DNA of 64,000 nt from Pseudarthrobacter defluvii (GTDB lineage: Bacteria > Actinomycetota > Actinomycetes > Actinomycetales > Micrococcaceae). The first letter of the stretch is position 1; each line of letters starts with the position of its first letter. Shown piece after piece: positions 48,810 through 56,758 of the stretch. The stretch lies in NCBI RefSeq assembly GCF_030816725.1, contig NZ_JAUSYG010000001.1, positions 1,178,001 to 1,242,000 on the forward strand. Direction: 5' to 3'. The notes under the pieces are model-generated. The model was not told the DNA's origin and did no database searches. It worked only from the letters and a program-made list of their open reading frames with translations. A program made the position numbers and the translations under genes.

Positions 48810-48962
48810 ATGGGAATCATCATCGGACTTCTGGTCATCTGGCTCATCCTGTCCATCGTCGGCTTCGTCGTGAAGGGCCTTATCTGGCTCGCCATCATTG
48901 GCCTGGTTCTCTTCGTAGCTACCGCCGTCTGGGGTTGGCTGAAACGCAGGACCAACGCCTGA
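48810..48962 (+). CDS. 50-residue hydrophobic membrane protein
   Basis: MGIIIGLLVIWLILSIVGF, a short VVKG turn, then LIWLAIIGLVLFVATAVWGW and the basic end LKRRTNA: two membrane segments forming a hairpin. Similar tiny hydrophobic proteins occur across Arthrobacter and Streptomyces and have no known function. TAGAGT is six bases before the ATG, with no Shine-Dalgarno, giving a leaderless start. It lies between the CDF remnant and a Pr6Pr-like gene on the same strand. Confidence 0.7.
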   Translation: MGIIIGLLVIWLILSIVGFVVKGLIWLAIIGLVLFVATAVWGWLKRRTNA

Positions 48963-49053
48963 CCCTGATCCGCCTGGGGGGACGGGTTGTGGGCCGGGTG
49001 GGCCTGCCGAAGGACCCTAGCCTTTTCCGTCCGGCCGCCGCCATGCTGTGTCC

Positions 49054-49809
49054 ATGGGCCTCGCAGCGAAATCGAGCGGCCTGGAGCCGGTCGTTCCTCC
49101 GGTCCGGCGCAATGTTGCCGTCAACCGCGCCCTCCACCCGGACCGTCCGTGGATTCGGGCTCTCCGGGTCCTAACAGGGCTGGTGGTGCTCGCCGCCGTA
49201 GTTCAGAAGACCTTTGATGCCACCCTGCCCGGCAATGATGTTGACGTGCCCCAGCTGTATTCGGAATTCACGGTGCAGGGGAACCTTGCTTTTGGTCTTG
49301 CCCTACTCATTTCCGGGGTGCTGCGGCGGAGCGGGTTGCCGGCGTGGTGGGACCACTTCTTCGGGGCATTGGTTCTGTACCTGGTGATGACCGGGATCAT
49401 CTACGTGGTGCTGGTCGCTCCGCCGGAAGAACCCTGGTGGACCCTGGATCTGTACTGGCCGCAGCTGGTCCACCACCGCCTGGCCCCGCTGGTGGCGGTC
49501 CTTGACTGGGCTCTCGTAACCCGCACTGTCCGCGGTCCCTGGTGGCGTCCCTTTGCCTGGCTGGGTTATCCGGTGGTGTTTCTGCTGTTCTCCTGGGCCC
49601 GGGGCGGGTTCGACGGGTGGTACGTCTACGACTTTCTTGACCCCACCCTGGACGGCGGCTGGCCAAGGGTGCTGGCGGCCACCGGCCAGGTTCTCGCCGC
49701 GTTCCTGGCAGTGTCCGTCCTGGTCCACGCTGCGGGCAACGCGCGCGTGGCTCTGGCGGCCGGAAAGGCCGGCCGGCTCAAAACCCCTAGATCCAGCCCT
49801 TCTTTTTGA
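49054..49809 (+). CDS. Pr6Pr-family membrane protein
   Basis: 251 residues with about six membrane segments. ALRVLTGLVVLAAVVQKTF opens the membrane part, FTVQGNLAFGLALLISG is a family-like block, and a late WARGGFDGWYVYDFLDP segment with HRLAPLVAVLDW before it is typical of the Pr6Pr/FAR-17a-like family of unknown role. GTG at 49048 is an alternative start. Its 3' end overlaps the convergent corA by 23 bp. Confidence 0.78.
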   Translation: MGLAAKSSGLEPVVPPVRRNVAVNRALHPDRPWIRALRVLTGLVVLAAVVQKTFDATLPGNDVDVPQLYSEFTVQGNLAFGLALLISGVLRRSGLPAWWDHFFGALVLYLVMTGIIYVVLVAPPEEPWWTLDLYWPQLVHHRLAPLVAVLDWALVTRTVRGPWWRPFAWLGYPVVFLLFSWARGGFDGWYVYDFLDPTLDGGWPRVLAATGQVLAAFLAVSVLVHAAGNARVALAAGKAGRLKTPRSSPSF

Positions 49810-50782
49810 AGATCCCGTACATGAGGGCCCCGGTGGCAATCATGAGGACCAGCGCGAAGGGATAGCCGAAGGTCCAGTGCAGTTCGGGCATGGTGTCAAA
49901 GTTCATCCCGTAGATCCCGGCTACGAACGAGGGCGCGAACAGGATGGCCGCCCAGGACGAGATCTTCTTCACCTGCTCGTTCTGCTCCGCGCTGGCCTCG
50001 TTTTGACGGTTCGCCGTGAGGGTTCCGTCCAGGGTCAGGGCGTTCTGCAGCAGGTCACGGAAGGAATCCGCCCGGGAAATCACCCGCTCAACATGGTCTT
50101 CCACGTCCCGCAGGCTGTGCCGAAGGTCGCTTTCGACCTGGTATTTTTCAAAGCCCCGCTTGAGCTGGTCCAGCATTTCCGGCAGGGGGTGGATGGCGCG
50201 CTGGAACTGGATGACCTCCCGCGCCAGTTCATAAATCCGGCGGGACACGGAAGAGTCGCCGCTGAACAGCTGGTCCTCGATCTCATCGATGTCGTTCTCC
50301 AGGCCGGCCACCACCGGCGCATAGTCGTCCACAACACGGTCCAGCAGGGCGTACAGCACCGCCTCGGGGCCGTGCTGGAGGAGGTCCGGCCGTGCCTCCA
50401 GCCGCCGCCGCACGGTGGCGACACCCGGGGTTTCGGCGTGCCGCACGGTCACCACGAAATTCTTGCCGGTGAAAACGTGGAGTTCGCCGAACTCCACGGT
50501 CTCGTCCTCGTCCAAATACCTGGCCGGACGCAGGACCGTAAAAAGGTTGTCATCGTATCGCTCCAGCTTGGGCCGCTGGTGGGCGGAGACCGCATCCTCC
50601 ACCGCCAGGGCGTGGAGCCCGAACTCGGCGGCCACGGCGGCCATTTCCTCCACAGTGGGCCGGTAAAGCCCGATCCAGGCCATGCCTCCGTGCCGGGACA
50701 GGGTCTCAAAGGTTTGCTCAAGGTTTTCAGGCTCTGCGTGGCGGACGCCGTTGACGTAAACGGCGTTATCGATGATGGTCAT
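49787..50782 (-). CDS. corA: CorA-family magnesium/cobalt transporter
   Basis: 331 residues. A large cytoplasmic domain (VARPTV-like IGLYRPTVEEMAAVAAEFGLH, HAETPGVATVRRRLE, then the long stalk helix DLRHSLRDVEDHVERVI) is followed by two C-terminal membrane segments. The pore motif YGMNFDTMPELHW contains the invariant Gly-Met-Asn. It ends with the basic FKKKGWI tail, as in most CorA. TAGGAT ends seven bases before the ATG, inside the end of the upstream lrp gene, whose TGA touches the corA start. It may be both co-transcribed and separately started. Confidence 0.94.
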   Translation of the reverse strand: MTIIDNAVYVNGVRHAEPENLEQTFETLSRHGGMAWIGLYRPTVEEMAAVAAEFGLHALAVEDAVSAHQRPKLERYDDNLFTVLRPARYLDEDETVEFGELHVFTGKNFVVTVRHAETPGVATVRRRLEARPDLLQHGPEAVLYALLDRVVDDYAPVVAGLENDIDEIEDQLFSGDSSVSRRIYELAREVIQFQRAIHPLPEMLDQLKRGFEKYQVESDLRHSLRDVEDHVERVISRADSFRDLLQNALTLDGTLTANRQNEASAEQNEQVKKISSWAAILFAPSFVAGIYGMNFDTMPELHWTFGYPFALVLMIATGALMYGIFKKKGWI

Positions 50783-51286
50783 TCAGGAGATCCTAGCCGC
50801 CGAAGCTGCGCCACTGCTGAGACCGCTGATAAGGGGCTCGGTCCGGTAGGGGATGTGTGTGTTCAGGGCCAGCACCGTTTCGGTCCGGATGACTCCCTTG
50901 ATCCTCAGGACCTGCCGCAGCGACGCCTGAAGGTTGTGGGTGTCCGTGGCCACCACGCGGCACCAAACATCCCCGCGGCCGGAGATCTCGTGGACTTCCA
51001 GGACCTGCGGAATGAGCCTTAGCGCCGCCACGACCCCGTCAAGTTCGCGGTGGGAAACCTCTATGGTCACGAACGCCACCACGTCATAGCCCACCGCCTC
51101 CAGGTCCACCTCGCGGCCGCCCGGGCGCAGCACGCCCGCGCGCAGCAGGCGGCGCACGCGGGACTGCGCTGTGTTGCGGGCGATGCCCAGGGATTCACTC
51201 AGCTCCCCGATCTGGATCCGGGGATCCCTGATCAAGGCGAGGAGGATCTTCAGGTCTGTGGGGTCCAACTTGTTCAAAACTGTCAC
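50783..51286 (-). CDS. Lrp/AsnC-family transcriptional regulator 1
   Basis: 167 residues: N-terminal winged HTH (LDPTDLKILLALIRDPRIQIGELSESLGIARNTAQSRV) and C-terminal RAM/effector domain (VVAFVTIEVSHRELDGVV; LEVHEISGRGDVWCRVVA). The HTH includes L-G-I-A-R-N-T-A-Q-S-R. It diverges from an MFS exporter gene, so it most likely controls that exporter and itself. A 6-base-arm inverted repeat (ATCAAT/ATTGAT, 51297-51316) in the gap is a candidate site. corA follows directly. Confidence 0.87.
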   Translation of the reverse strand: MTVLNKLDPTDLKILLALIRDPRIQIGELSESLGIARNTAQSRVRRLLRAGVLRPGGREVDLEAVGYDVVAFVTIEVSHRELDGVVAALRLIPQVLEVHEISGRGDVWCRVVATDTHNLQASLRQVLRIKGVIRTETVLALNTHIPYRTEPLISGLSSGAASAARIS

Positions 51287-51296
51287 TCTCCATCAC

Positions 51297-51316
51297 ATCA
51301 ATATCCAAAGATTGAT
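51297..51316. promoter_or_regulatory. candidate Lrp operator
   Basis: ATCAAT and ATTGAT with an 8-base AT-rich spacer, in an otherwise GC-rich genome, placed between the divergent lrp and MFS genes. Confidence 0.4.
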
Positions 51317-51446
51317 GATTCCGCTCAATTATCCATGTGGAAACGGACGTACAGAGCAAGGGTGCTGCATTCTTGGATCACTACAGTTGTATCCGCGCCG
51401 GGCTCCCACAAGGACCACCTGCCGCGGCGATCCCTAAGGCGGCACA

Positions 51447-52721
51447 TTGACGGTCTTCAGCGAACTGCGCATGCGTCCGGCAGCGGCAGCGCCCAGCGGG
51501 TGGAACGCCTCCACCACCGCGCGGCTGGTTCTTTCCAGCGCAGCCATCTTCCTGCTCCTGGTGGGCGCCAACCTCGCCACGCCGCTGTACCCGCTGCTGC
51601 AGGCCAATCTTGGACTCACCAGCCTCGAAGTGACCGCAGCCTTCGCCAGCTACGTCCTGGCGCTGGTGGGAACACTGCTCCTGGCCGGGCACTGGTCGGA
51701 CCACATCGGTCGCCGGGCGGCCCTGCTGGTCGCCGTGCTGGCGGGACTGGCGGGCGGCTGGATCTTTGCGGAAGCGGCCACGCTGGCCGCACTGTGTGCC
51801 GGGCGGGCACTGCAGGGAATGGCTGTCGCGCTTGCCACCGGAGCCAGTGCCGCTGCCCTCCGGGAACTGCTCCCGTCCCGCCCGGATTGGGCATCGCGCT
51901 TCACGCTGCTGGCCTCGTCCGGGGGAGTTGCCGCCGGCCCTGTCATTGGCGGGCTGCTGTCGCTGCTTCCCGGCCCGACAACCGCCCCTTACGTTGTCCA
52001 CTCGCTGCTGCTCGCCGGGCTCCTGGTCCCGCTGTACCTGGTCCGCGCACGCCCGGCCATTGTGGCACCGGCGGTGTCCCGTCCACTGCACGCCCTCGCG
52101 CCGCGCCGGCCGTCCGTGTCACGGCAGGCGAGGGGCGCTTTCTGGCTGGCGTCCGGCGTCGGCTTCCTGAGCTTTGCCGTGTTCGGCTTCTCCCTGTCCC
52201 TCGCTCCGGGCTACTTCGCGCAGGTCCTGGGCACGGATTCCCGGCCGCTGATCGGGGTGCTGGCGGGCTTGCCGTTGGGGGCATCTGCCCTGAGCCAGCT
52301 GGTGACTGTGCGCGGGCGCCTGACCCTCCCTGCGGGCCTGGCAGTCCTTGGCGTCTCCGTAATGTTGTTGGGTGCCGCCGGCGCCTGGCACAGCCCCCTG
52401 TTGCTGGTGGCGGCCGCCGTGGCAGCCGGGCTGGGGCAGGGCCTGGCGTTCCGGATTGTCTTCAACGACGTTGCGGACAGGGTGGAGCCCACCCGCCACG
52501 CCCAGATCATCAGCACCGTCTACGTCATCACCTACCTGGGGAGCGCAGTGCCGGTCCTGGGCCTTGGCTGGGCCAGCGCCGCGTTCGGGACGACCCCGGC
52601 CGTCCAGGGCTTCGTCCTGCTGTGCGGCGCGGCCGCCCTTGGCCTGTCAGCCTGGACGCTCGCCGCCTTGGTCAAAGGGCAGTCAAAGCGGCAATCCGCG
52701 TCCATGGCCAGGCGAGGCTAG
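51447..52721 (+). CDS. major facilitator superfamily exporter 1
   Basis: 424 residues with 12 predicted membrane segments: SSAAIFLLLVGANLATPLYPLLQ (segment 1), motif A WSDHIGRRAALL near residue 85, and a second-half motif (GVLAGLPLGASALSQLV). It resembles drug or metabolite efflux permeases. The start is TTG at 51447; an in-frame ATG at 51471 (MRPAAAAPSG) is as likely. Divergent from Lrp regulator 1. Its stop overlaps that of the convergent second Lrp gene by 4 bp. Confidence 0.82.
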   Translation: MTVFSELRMRPAAAAPSGWNASTTARLVLSSAAIFLLLVGANLATPLYPLLQANLGLTSLEVTAAFASYVLALVGTLLLAGHWSDHIGRRAALLVAVLAGLAGGWIFAEAATLAALCAGRALQGMAVALATGASAAALRELLPSRPDWASRFTLLASSGGVAAGPVIGGLLSLLPGPTTAPYVVHSLLLAGLLVPLYLVRARPAIVAPAVSRPLHALAPRRPSVSRQARGAFWLASGVGFLSFAVFGFSLSLAPGYFAQVLGTDSRPLIGVLAGLPLGASALSQLVTVRGRLTLPAGLAVLGVSVMLLGAAGAWHSPLLLVAAAVAAGLGQGLAFRIVFNDVADRVEPTRHAQIISTVYVITYLGSAVPVLGLGWASAAFGTTPAVQGFVLLCGAAALGLSAWTLAALVKGQSKRQSASMARRG

Positions 52722-53221
52722 TCCGGAAGAGGCCCGTGGTTGCCCTGGATGTGTTCGAACACGAGGGTGGTCTCGGTATGCCCCACCACGGGATCGGTCG
52801 CCAGGTTGTCCAGGACCCAGTCCCGCAGGTCTTCGGTGCTTCCGACGGCGATGTGCAGCAGGTAGTCCACTGAACCTGAGGTGTGAAAGGTGGAGAGCAC
52901 GGCCGGCAGGTGCGGGACGCGTGCGGTAAAGCGGTCGATCTGGTCCCGGTCGTGGGCGCGAAGCCGTACGGCCACCAGCGCCTGAACGGACCGGCCGATC
53001 GCGGACAGGTTCAGCTTCGCCTCGTAGCCCTGGACAATGCCCCGCTCCGAGAGCGCACGGGTGCGCATCAGGGCCGTCGACGGTGCGATCCCCACCATCT
53101 CGGCGAGCTGCTTGTTGGAAATCCTCGCGTCTGACACGAGGGCGTCCAGCAGCCTTTCGTCGATGGCGTCCAGGGGCTCGGCATGCGCCCCGGGCCTGGT
53201 GTTCCTGGGATTCGTACTCAC
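52718..53221 (-). CDS. Lrp/AsnC-family transcriptional regulator 2
   Basis: 167 residues. HTH: LDAIDERLLDALVSDARISNKQLAEMVGI, then APSTALMRTRAL; effector domain VQALVAVRLRAHDRDQIDRF, and HTSGSVDYLLHIAVGS. The GTG at 53221 (VSTNPRNTR) has GGAAGGA six bases upstream and is preferred to the five-codon-longer frame. Upstream lie TAGGAT (53251-53256) and two direct repeats of ACCGCGCAAC. Its own upstream neighbour on the same strand is the second MFS gene. Confidence 0.87.
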   Translation of the reverse strand: MSTNPRNTRPGAHAEPLDAIDERLLDALVSDARISNKQLAEMVGIAPSTALMRTRALSERGIVQGYEAKLNLSAIGRSVQALVAVRLRAHDRDQIDRFTARVPHLPAVLSTFHTSGSVDYLLHIAVGSTEDLRDWVLDNLATDPVVGHTETTLVFEHIQGNHGPLPD

Positions 53222-53250
53222 GGCGGTTCCTTCCACGCGGTCTTCCGTTC

Positions 53251-53285
53251 ATCCTAGACCGCGCAACCGCAGCCAACCGCGCAAC
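53251..53285 (-). promoter_or_regulatory. promoter box and direct repeats upstream of lrp 2
   Basis: TAGGAT (minus strand, 53256-53251) and ACCGCGCAAC at 53258-53267 and again at 53276-53285, 18 bp apart, on the plus strand. The repeats would overlap the -35 region, as in an autoregulated gene. Confidence 0.4.
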
Positions 53286-53361
53286 AGGAGCGGGTCCTAC
53301 CGAACATCCACAGCACCCACGGGGCAGCCAAGGGCACTTAATTCAACGACGGCTCGCAGCG

Positions 53362-54600
53362 TCAGGCAGGGAGCGATTCGGCCCGGGAATGGACGACGGC
53401 GACGGTTGCGGCGGTGAGGCATGCCAAGGCCATGACGGCTCCCGCCAGCGCGTCCCAGCCCCAGGTCTGGAAGACCAGGCCTCCGGCCCAACCCAGGAGG
53501 CTGGAGCCCAGGTAGTAGGCCAGGTTGTACAGCGAGGCGGCCTGGGCCCGGCCGGTACTGGCGATGGCGCCGGTCCACCCTGAGCCGATGCTGTGGGCCG
53601 CGAAAAAGCCGCCGGTGAACACCACCAGCCCGGACAGGATGAGCACCAGGGACGGAGTGAGGGTCAGGGCGAGGCCTGCCATGGTCAGGGCAAGTCCTGC
53701 GAGCAGGACGTTCCGGCGCCCGTACCTCGTGGTGAGGGCCGCGGCCCAGCGGGAGGAGACCGTGCCGGACAGGTAGGCAAGGAAGATCAGGCTGATCACG
53801 GTGGCGGGGAGCCCGTATGGAGCGCTGGACAGCCGGAAGCCAAGGTAGTTGTAGACGGCCACGAACCCGCCCATCATCAGGAATGCCTGGGCGTAAATGG
53901 CCAGCAACCGGACGTTCCGCAGATGGGCACCGAGCGTTTGCAGGGCGCTGCGGAGGCCGGCGGACCGGGCGGGGACGAAGCCCCGGGCCCGGGGCACCAG
54001 GACAAGGAATGCGACGGCGGCCACGGTCGCCAGCAGCGACACGGCCAGGGCTGCCGACCGCCAGCCCCAAAGCTCGCCCACCGGCCCCGCCACGAGCCGT
54101 CCGGACAGGCCGCCAAGCGTGGTTCCGGCAACGTAGCTTCCGGCTGCCAGTGCGGCGTGGGCCTTGCTGACCTCCTCGTTGAGGTAGGCAATGGCGATGG
54201 CGGGGATGCCGCCCAGGGCCATCCCTTCCAGCAGCCGCAGCACGAGCAGCATGGTGAAATTGGCGGACATCGGCACCAGCAGGCCCAGGACGGTGGCGGC
54301 GGTGATGCCCCACATCATGGCCTTCACGCGACCGATGCGGTCCGCCAGGAACGACCAGGGGATCACCGTGGCGGCCAGGCCCACGGTGGCCAGGGAGATG
54401 GTGAGGGCGGCCTCGGCGGCTGTGACGCCAATGTCAGCGGCCAGGAGGGGCAGGACCGCCTGGGTGGAGTAGAGCTGCGCGAAGGTGGCCACGCCGGCGC
54501 AGGACAGGCCGGCAAGGATCCGGCCATAGTCCCGCGAACCCTTGACATGGCCGTTCCAAAGGGAAGAAGGGCCAGCGCCGGCTGCTGCATTCTGTGGCAT
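53362..54600 (-). CDS. major facilitator superfamily transporter 2
   Basis: 412 residues, 12 membrane segments. GRILAGLSCAGVATFAQLYSTQAVLPLL opens it, motif A is LADRIGRVKAMM near residue 78, and GGFFAAHSIGSGWTG is in the second half. The gene looks like the exporters regulated by a divergent LysR gene. The ATG at 54600 (MPQNAAAG) is chosen because TACGCT ends six bases before it; ATG at 54648 is the alternative. No regulated ligand can be named. Confidence 0.83.
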   Translation of the reverse strand: MPQNAAAGAGPSSLWNGHVKGSRDYGRILAGLSCAGVATFAQLYSTQAVLPLLAADIGVTAAEAALTISLATVGLAATVIPWSFLADRIGRVKAMMWGITAATVLGLLVPMSANFTMLLVLRLLEGMALGGIPAIAIAYLNEEVSKAHAALAAGSYVAGTTLGGLSGRLVAGPVGELWGWRSAALAVSLLATVAAVAFLVLVPRARGFVPARSAGLRSALQTLGAHLRNVRLLAIYAQAFLMMGGFVAVYNYLGFRLSSAPYGLPATVISLIFLAYLSGTVSSRWAAALTTRYGRRNVLLAGLALTMAGLALTLTPSLVLILSGLVVFTGGFFAAHSIGSGWTGAIASTGRAQAASLYNLAYYLGSSLLGWAGGLVFQTWGWDALAGAVMALACLTAATVAVVHSRAESLPA

Positions 54601-54606
54601 CCAGCC

Positions 54607-54612
54607 AGCGTA
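54607..54612 (-). promoter_or_regulatory. -10 box of MFS gene 2 (leaderless)
   Basis: TACGCT on the minus strand, ending six bases before the ATG at 54600. Confidence 0.5.
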
Positions 54613-54670
54613 GTCCCGGGCAACAGATGCCTCCAATGCATTGTTCATGCCAGACTGATAGCGAAACCGG

Positions 54671-55693
54671 ATGATTGCCGACCTAAGGGGAGCTTTGCTG
54701 TTGGAACCTGACCGGAAACAGCTGGCGCAGCTGCTGCCGCTCCTGCCGGTACTGGCCGAGTTGGGCCGCACGGAACATGTCACGGAGACGGCCGAACTGC
54801 TCGGAGTACCCCAGTCAACGGTGAGCAGGGCACTTGCCCGCGCCAGCGCCGCCGTCGGCACCGAACTCCTGGTACGGGACGGCCGGGGGGTCCGCCTGAC
54901 CCCTGCGGCCCGCACACTCCTGCCTTACATCGAGCAGGCGCTCGCGGAGTTCCAGGCCGGACTGGACCTGGTGCGGAACGAGTCCGAGGTGGTCAGGGGC
55001 ACCGTGTCCGTGTCTTTCCAGCACACCTTCGGCGAGGCCACCCTGCCGCTGCTGATCAGCGCGTTCCGCGCGCGGCACCCCGGGACGGGATTCCGGTTGA
55101 GCCAGGGCGCCCGGAGCTCCTGCCTTGAGGAGCTTGCCTCCGGGGAAGCCGACCTCGCCCTCACCGCGCCCGTGGCCCCACCCGGCAAGAACCTCGATTC
55201 GGCGCCGCTGTACCGCGAGCCGCTCCGGTTGGTGGTGCATCACAGCCATCCAGTGGCGCGGCAGCGGATGGCGCGGCTTGCCGACATCCGCACAGAGCCG
55301 TTCGTCGCGCTGGGACGCGGTTACGGCCTGCGGTCGTTGACGGACGCCTTGTTCCGGGAGGCCGGCTACCGCCCGCGGATTGCGTTTGAAAGCCAGGATT
55401 CGCACACGGTCCGCGGGCTTGTCTCGGCAGGCCTCGGCGTCAGTATCCTGCCGCCCGGCGGTGACGCGCCCGGCCGCACGCTGCGCCCCGAAACGGGTGA
55501 TCTCGGATGGGTGGAAGTAGCGCTCGACTCCGCGTTGGCCTTCCGTGAAGTCGGCGTGAGCTGGCGGCGCCGAAAGCCTGAAAGCGAGCCGGTGCCAGCC
55601 CGGCTCTTCCGCGACCTGGTGGTGGCGCAGGGGCCCGGCCTGTTGGCGGGCCTGGTCACCAGGGCGGGCCCGGTGGCCAGGCCGGGACGCTGA
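54671..55693 (+). CDS. LysR-type transcriptional regulator
   Basis: 340 residues as drawn. N-terminal HTH: LAQLLPLLPVLAELGRTEHVTETAELLGVPQSTVSRALARA; effector domain VVRGTVSVSFQHTFGEATLPLLISAF and GYGLRSLTDALFREAGY. The ATG at 54671 has no signal; TTG at 54701 (LEPDRKQL) is about nine bases after AAGGGGAG and may be the true start. Divergent from MFS gene 2, so it probably controls it. The last 30 residues are a Gly/Pro/Arg tail beyond the usual family end. Confidence 0.85.
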   Translation: MIADLRGALLLEPDRKQLAQLLPLLPVLAELGRTEHVTETAELLGVPQSTVSRALARASAAVGTELLVRDGRGVRLTPAARTLLPYIEQALAEFQAGLDLVRNESEVVRGTVSVSFQHTFGEATLPLLISAFRARHPGTGFRLSQGARSSCLEELASGEADLALTAPVAPPGKNLDSAPLYREPLRLVVHHSHPVARQRMARLADIRTEPFVALGRGYGLRSLTDALFREAGYRPRIAFESQDSHTVRGLVSAGLGVSILPPGGDAPGRTLRPETGDLGWVEVALDSALAFREVGVSWRRRKPESEPVPARLFRDLVVAQGPGLLAGLVTRAGPVARPGR

Positions 55694-55779
55694 GCAGGAA
55701 AAGCGTCCGACGGCGGTGGGTCACCTAAAGGCGCCGGTGCCGGGTGTGTGGGCGGGCCGGGGAAGCCACCAGTCACAAG

Positions 55780-55791
55780 TACCCTTGTGAC
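55780..55791 (+). promoter_or_regulatory. leaderless promoter of BadF-type kinase gene
   Basis: TACCCT at 55780-55785 ends six bases before the GTG at 55792. A CACAAGTACCCTTGTG inverted repeat (55774-55789) spans it and could be an operator. Confidence 0.5.
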
Positions 55792-56742
55792 GTGACGAAC
55801 ATCGAGAACGCTTCCGCAGGTGCAGCGGAGCACGGGCAGGGTGCCCCAGCCAATCCACTCCAGGGCATTACGATCGGCCTGGACATCGGCGGCACCAAGA
55901 CGCACGGGGTCCGCTTTGAAGACGGCCTGCCGGTCGCTGACGATTCGGCCGGGAGTTCCAATGTCCAGAACGTTACCCGTGAGCAGGCAGCACGCAATCT
56001 GGCGGACCTTTTTGCCAGGATCGGCCGGGGGCGCGTGGACCGGGTGTATGCAGGGTCAGGCGGAATCGATACCGACGAGGACGCCGCCGCCCTGGCAGCC
56101 CTGATCCAGCCGCTGGCCCCGGAAGCGCGCGTCACCGTTGTCCACGACTCCCGCCTGCTGCTGGCGGCGGGCCGTGCCGCCACCGGTGCGGCCATCATCG
56201 CGGGCACCGGCTCAGCCGCCTGGGGACGCAATGCCGACGGCGGCGAGGCCCGGGCGGGCGGCTGGGGTTACCTGCTCGGGGATGAAGGCAGCGGTTACTG
56301 GCTGGGCAGGGAAGCGGTGCGGCACAGCCTCCGCAGGATGAACCAAGGCCTGCCCATTGACCAGCTGACCGCGGCACTGTTGGTGTCCTGCGGCCTGGAC
56401 CACCCCAACAAGCTGATTGCGCTGTTCCACTCCCCGGACACCGGGCGGCGCTTCTGGGCCCAGCAGGCAAGGCATGTTGTGGAAGCGGCAGCAGCCGGGC
56501 ACCAGGACAGCGCAGCCCTGCTGGACCAGGCCGGACAGGACCTTGCCGCCTTGGCGGGACAGGTGCTGGGCCAGCTGAGGATTGAAGGCCCGGTGATTCT
56601 GGGCGGCGGGCTGGGCATGAACGTGGTTCCCCTGCAGGAGTCGTTCCGGCGAAACCTTGCCGCCGCCGGGATCATGGATGTGCGCGTCCTGGACCAGGAA
56701 CCTGTGTTCGGTGTCCTGCAGCTCGTCGCAGAACCCGCCTGA
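55792..56742 (+). CDS. BadF/BadG-family ATPase, N-acetylglucosamine kinase-like
   Basis: 316 residues of the ASKHA fold. Phosphate loop 1 is GLDIGGTKTHGV near residue 25; the second block is AIIAGTGSAAWGRN near 135, then GGWGYLLGDEGSGYWLG, both diagnostic of GlcNAc-kinase-like BadF/BcrA proteins. Start GTG six bases after TACCCT. The likely reaction is ATP-dependent phosphorylation of an amino sugar, possibly recycled from peptidoglycan; a GH3 NagZ-like enzyme is elsewhere in the window. Convergent with the pirin gene, 16 bp between stops. Confidence 0.83.
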   Translation: MTNIENASAGAAEHGQGAPANPLQGITIGLDIGGTKTHGVRFEDGLPVADDSAGSSNVQNVTREQAARNLADLFARIGRGRVDRVYAGSGGIDTDEDAAALAALIQPLAPEARVTVVHDSRLLLAAGRAATGAAIIAGTGSAAWGRNADGGEARAGGWGYLLGDEGSGYWLGREAVRHSLRRMNQGLPIDQLTAALLVSCGLDHPNKLIALFHSPDTGRRFWAQQARHVVEAAAAGHQDSAALLDQAGQDLAALAGQVLGQLRIEGPVILGGGLGMNVVPLQESFRRNLAAAGIMDVRVLDQEPVFGVLQLVAEPA

Positions 56743-56758
56743 CCTTCCGGCCGGATTC

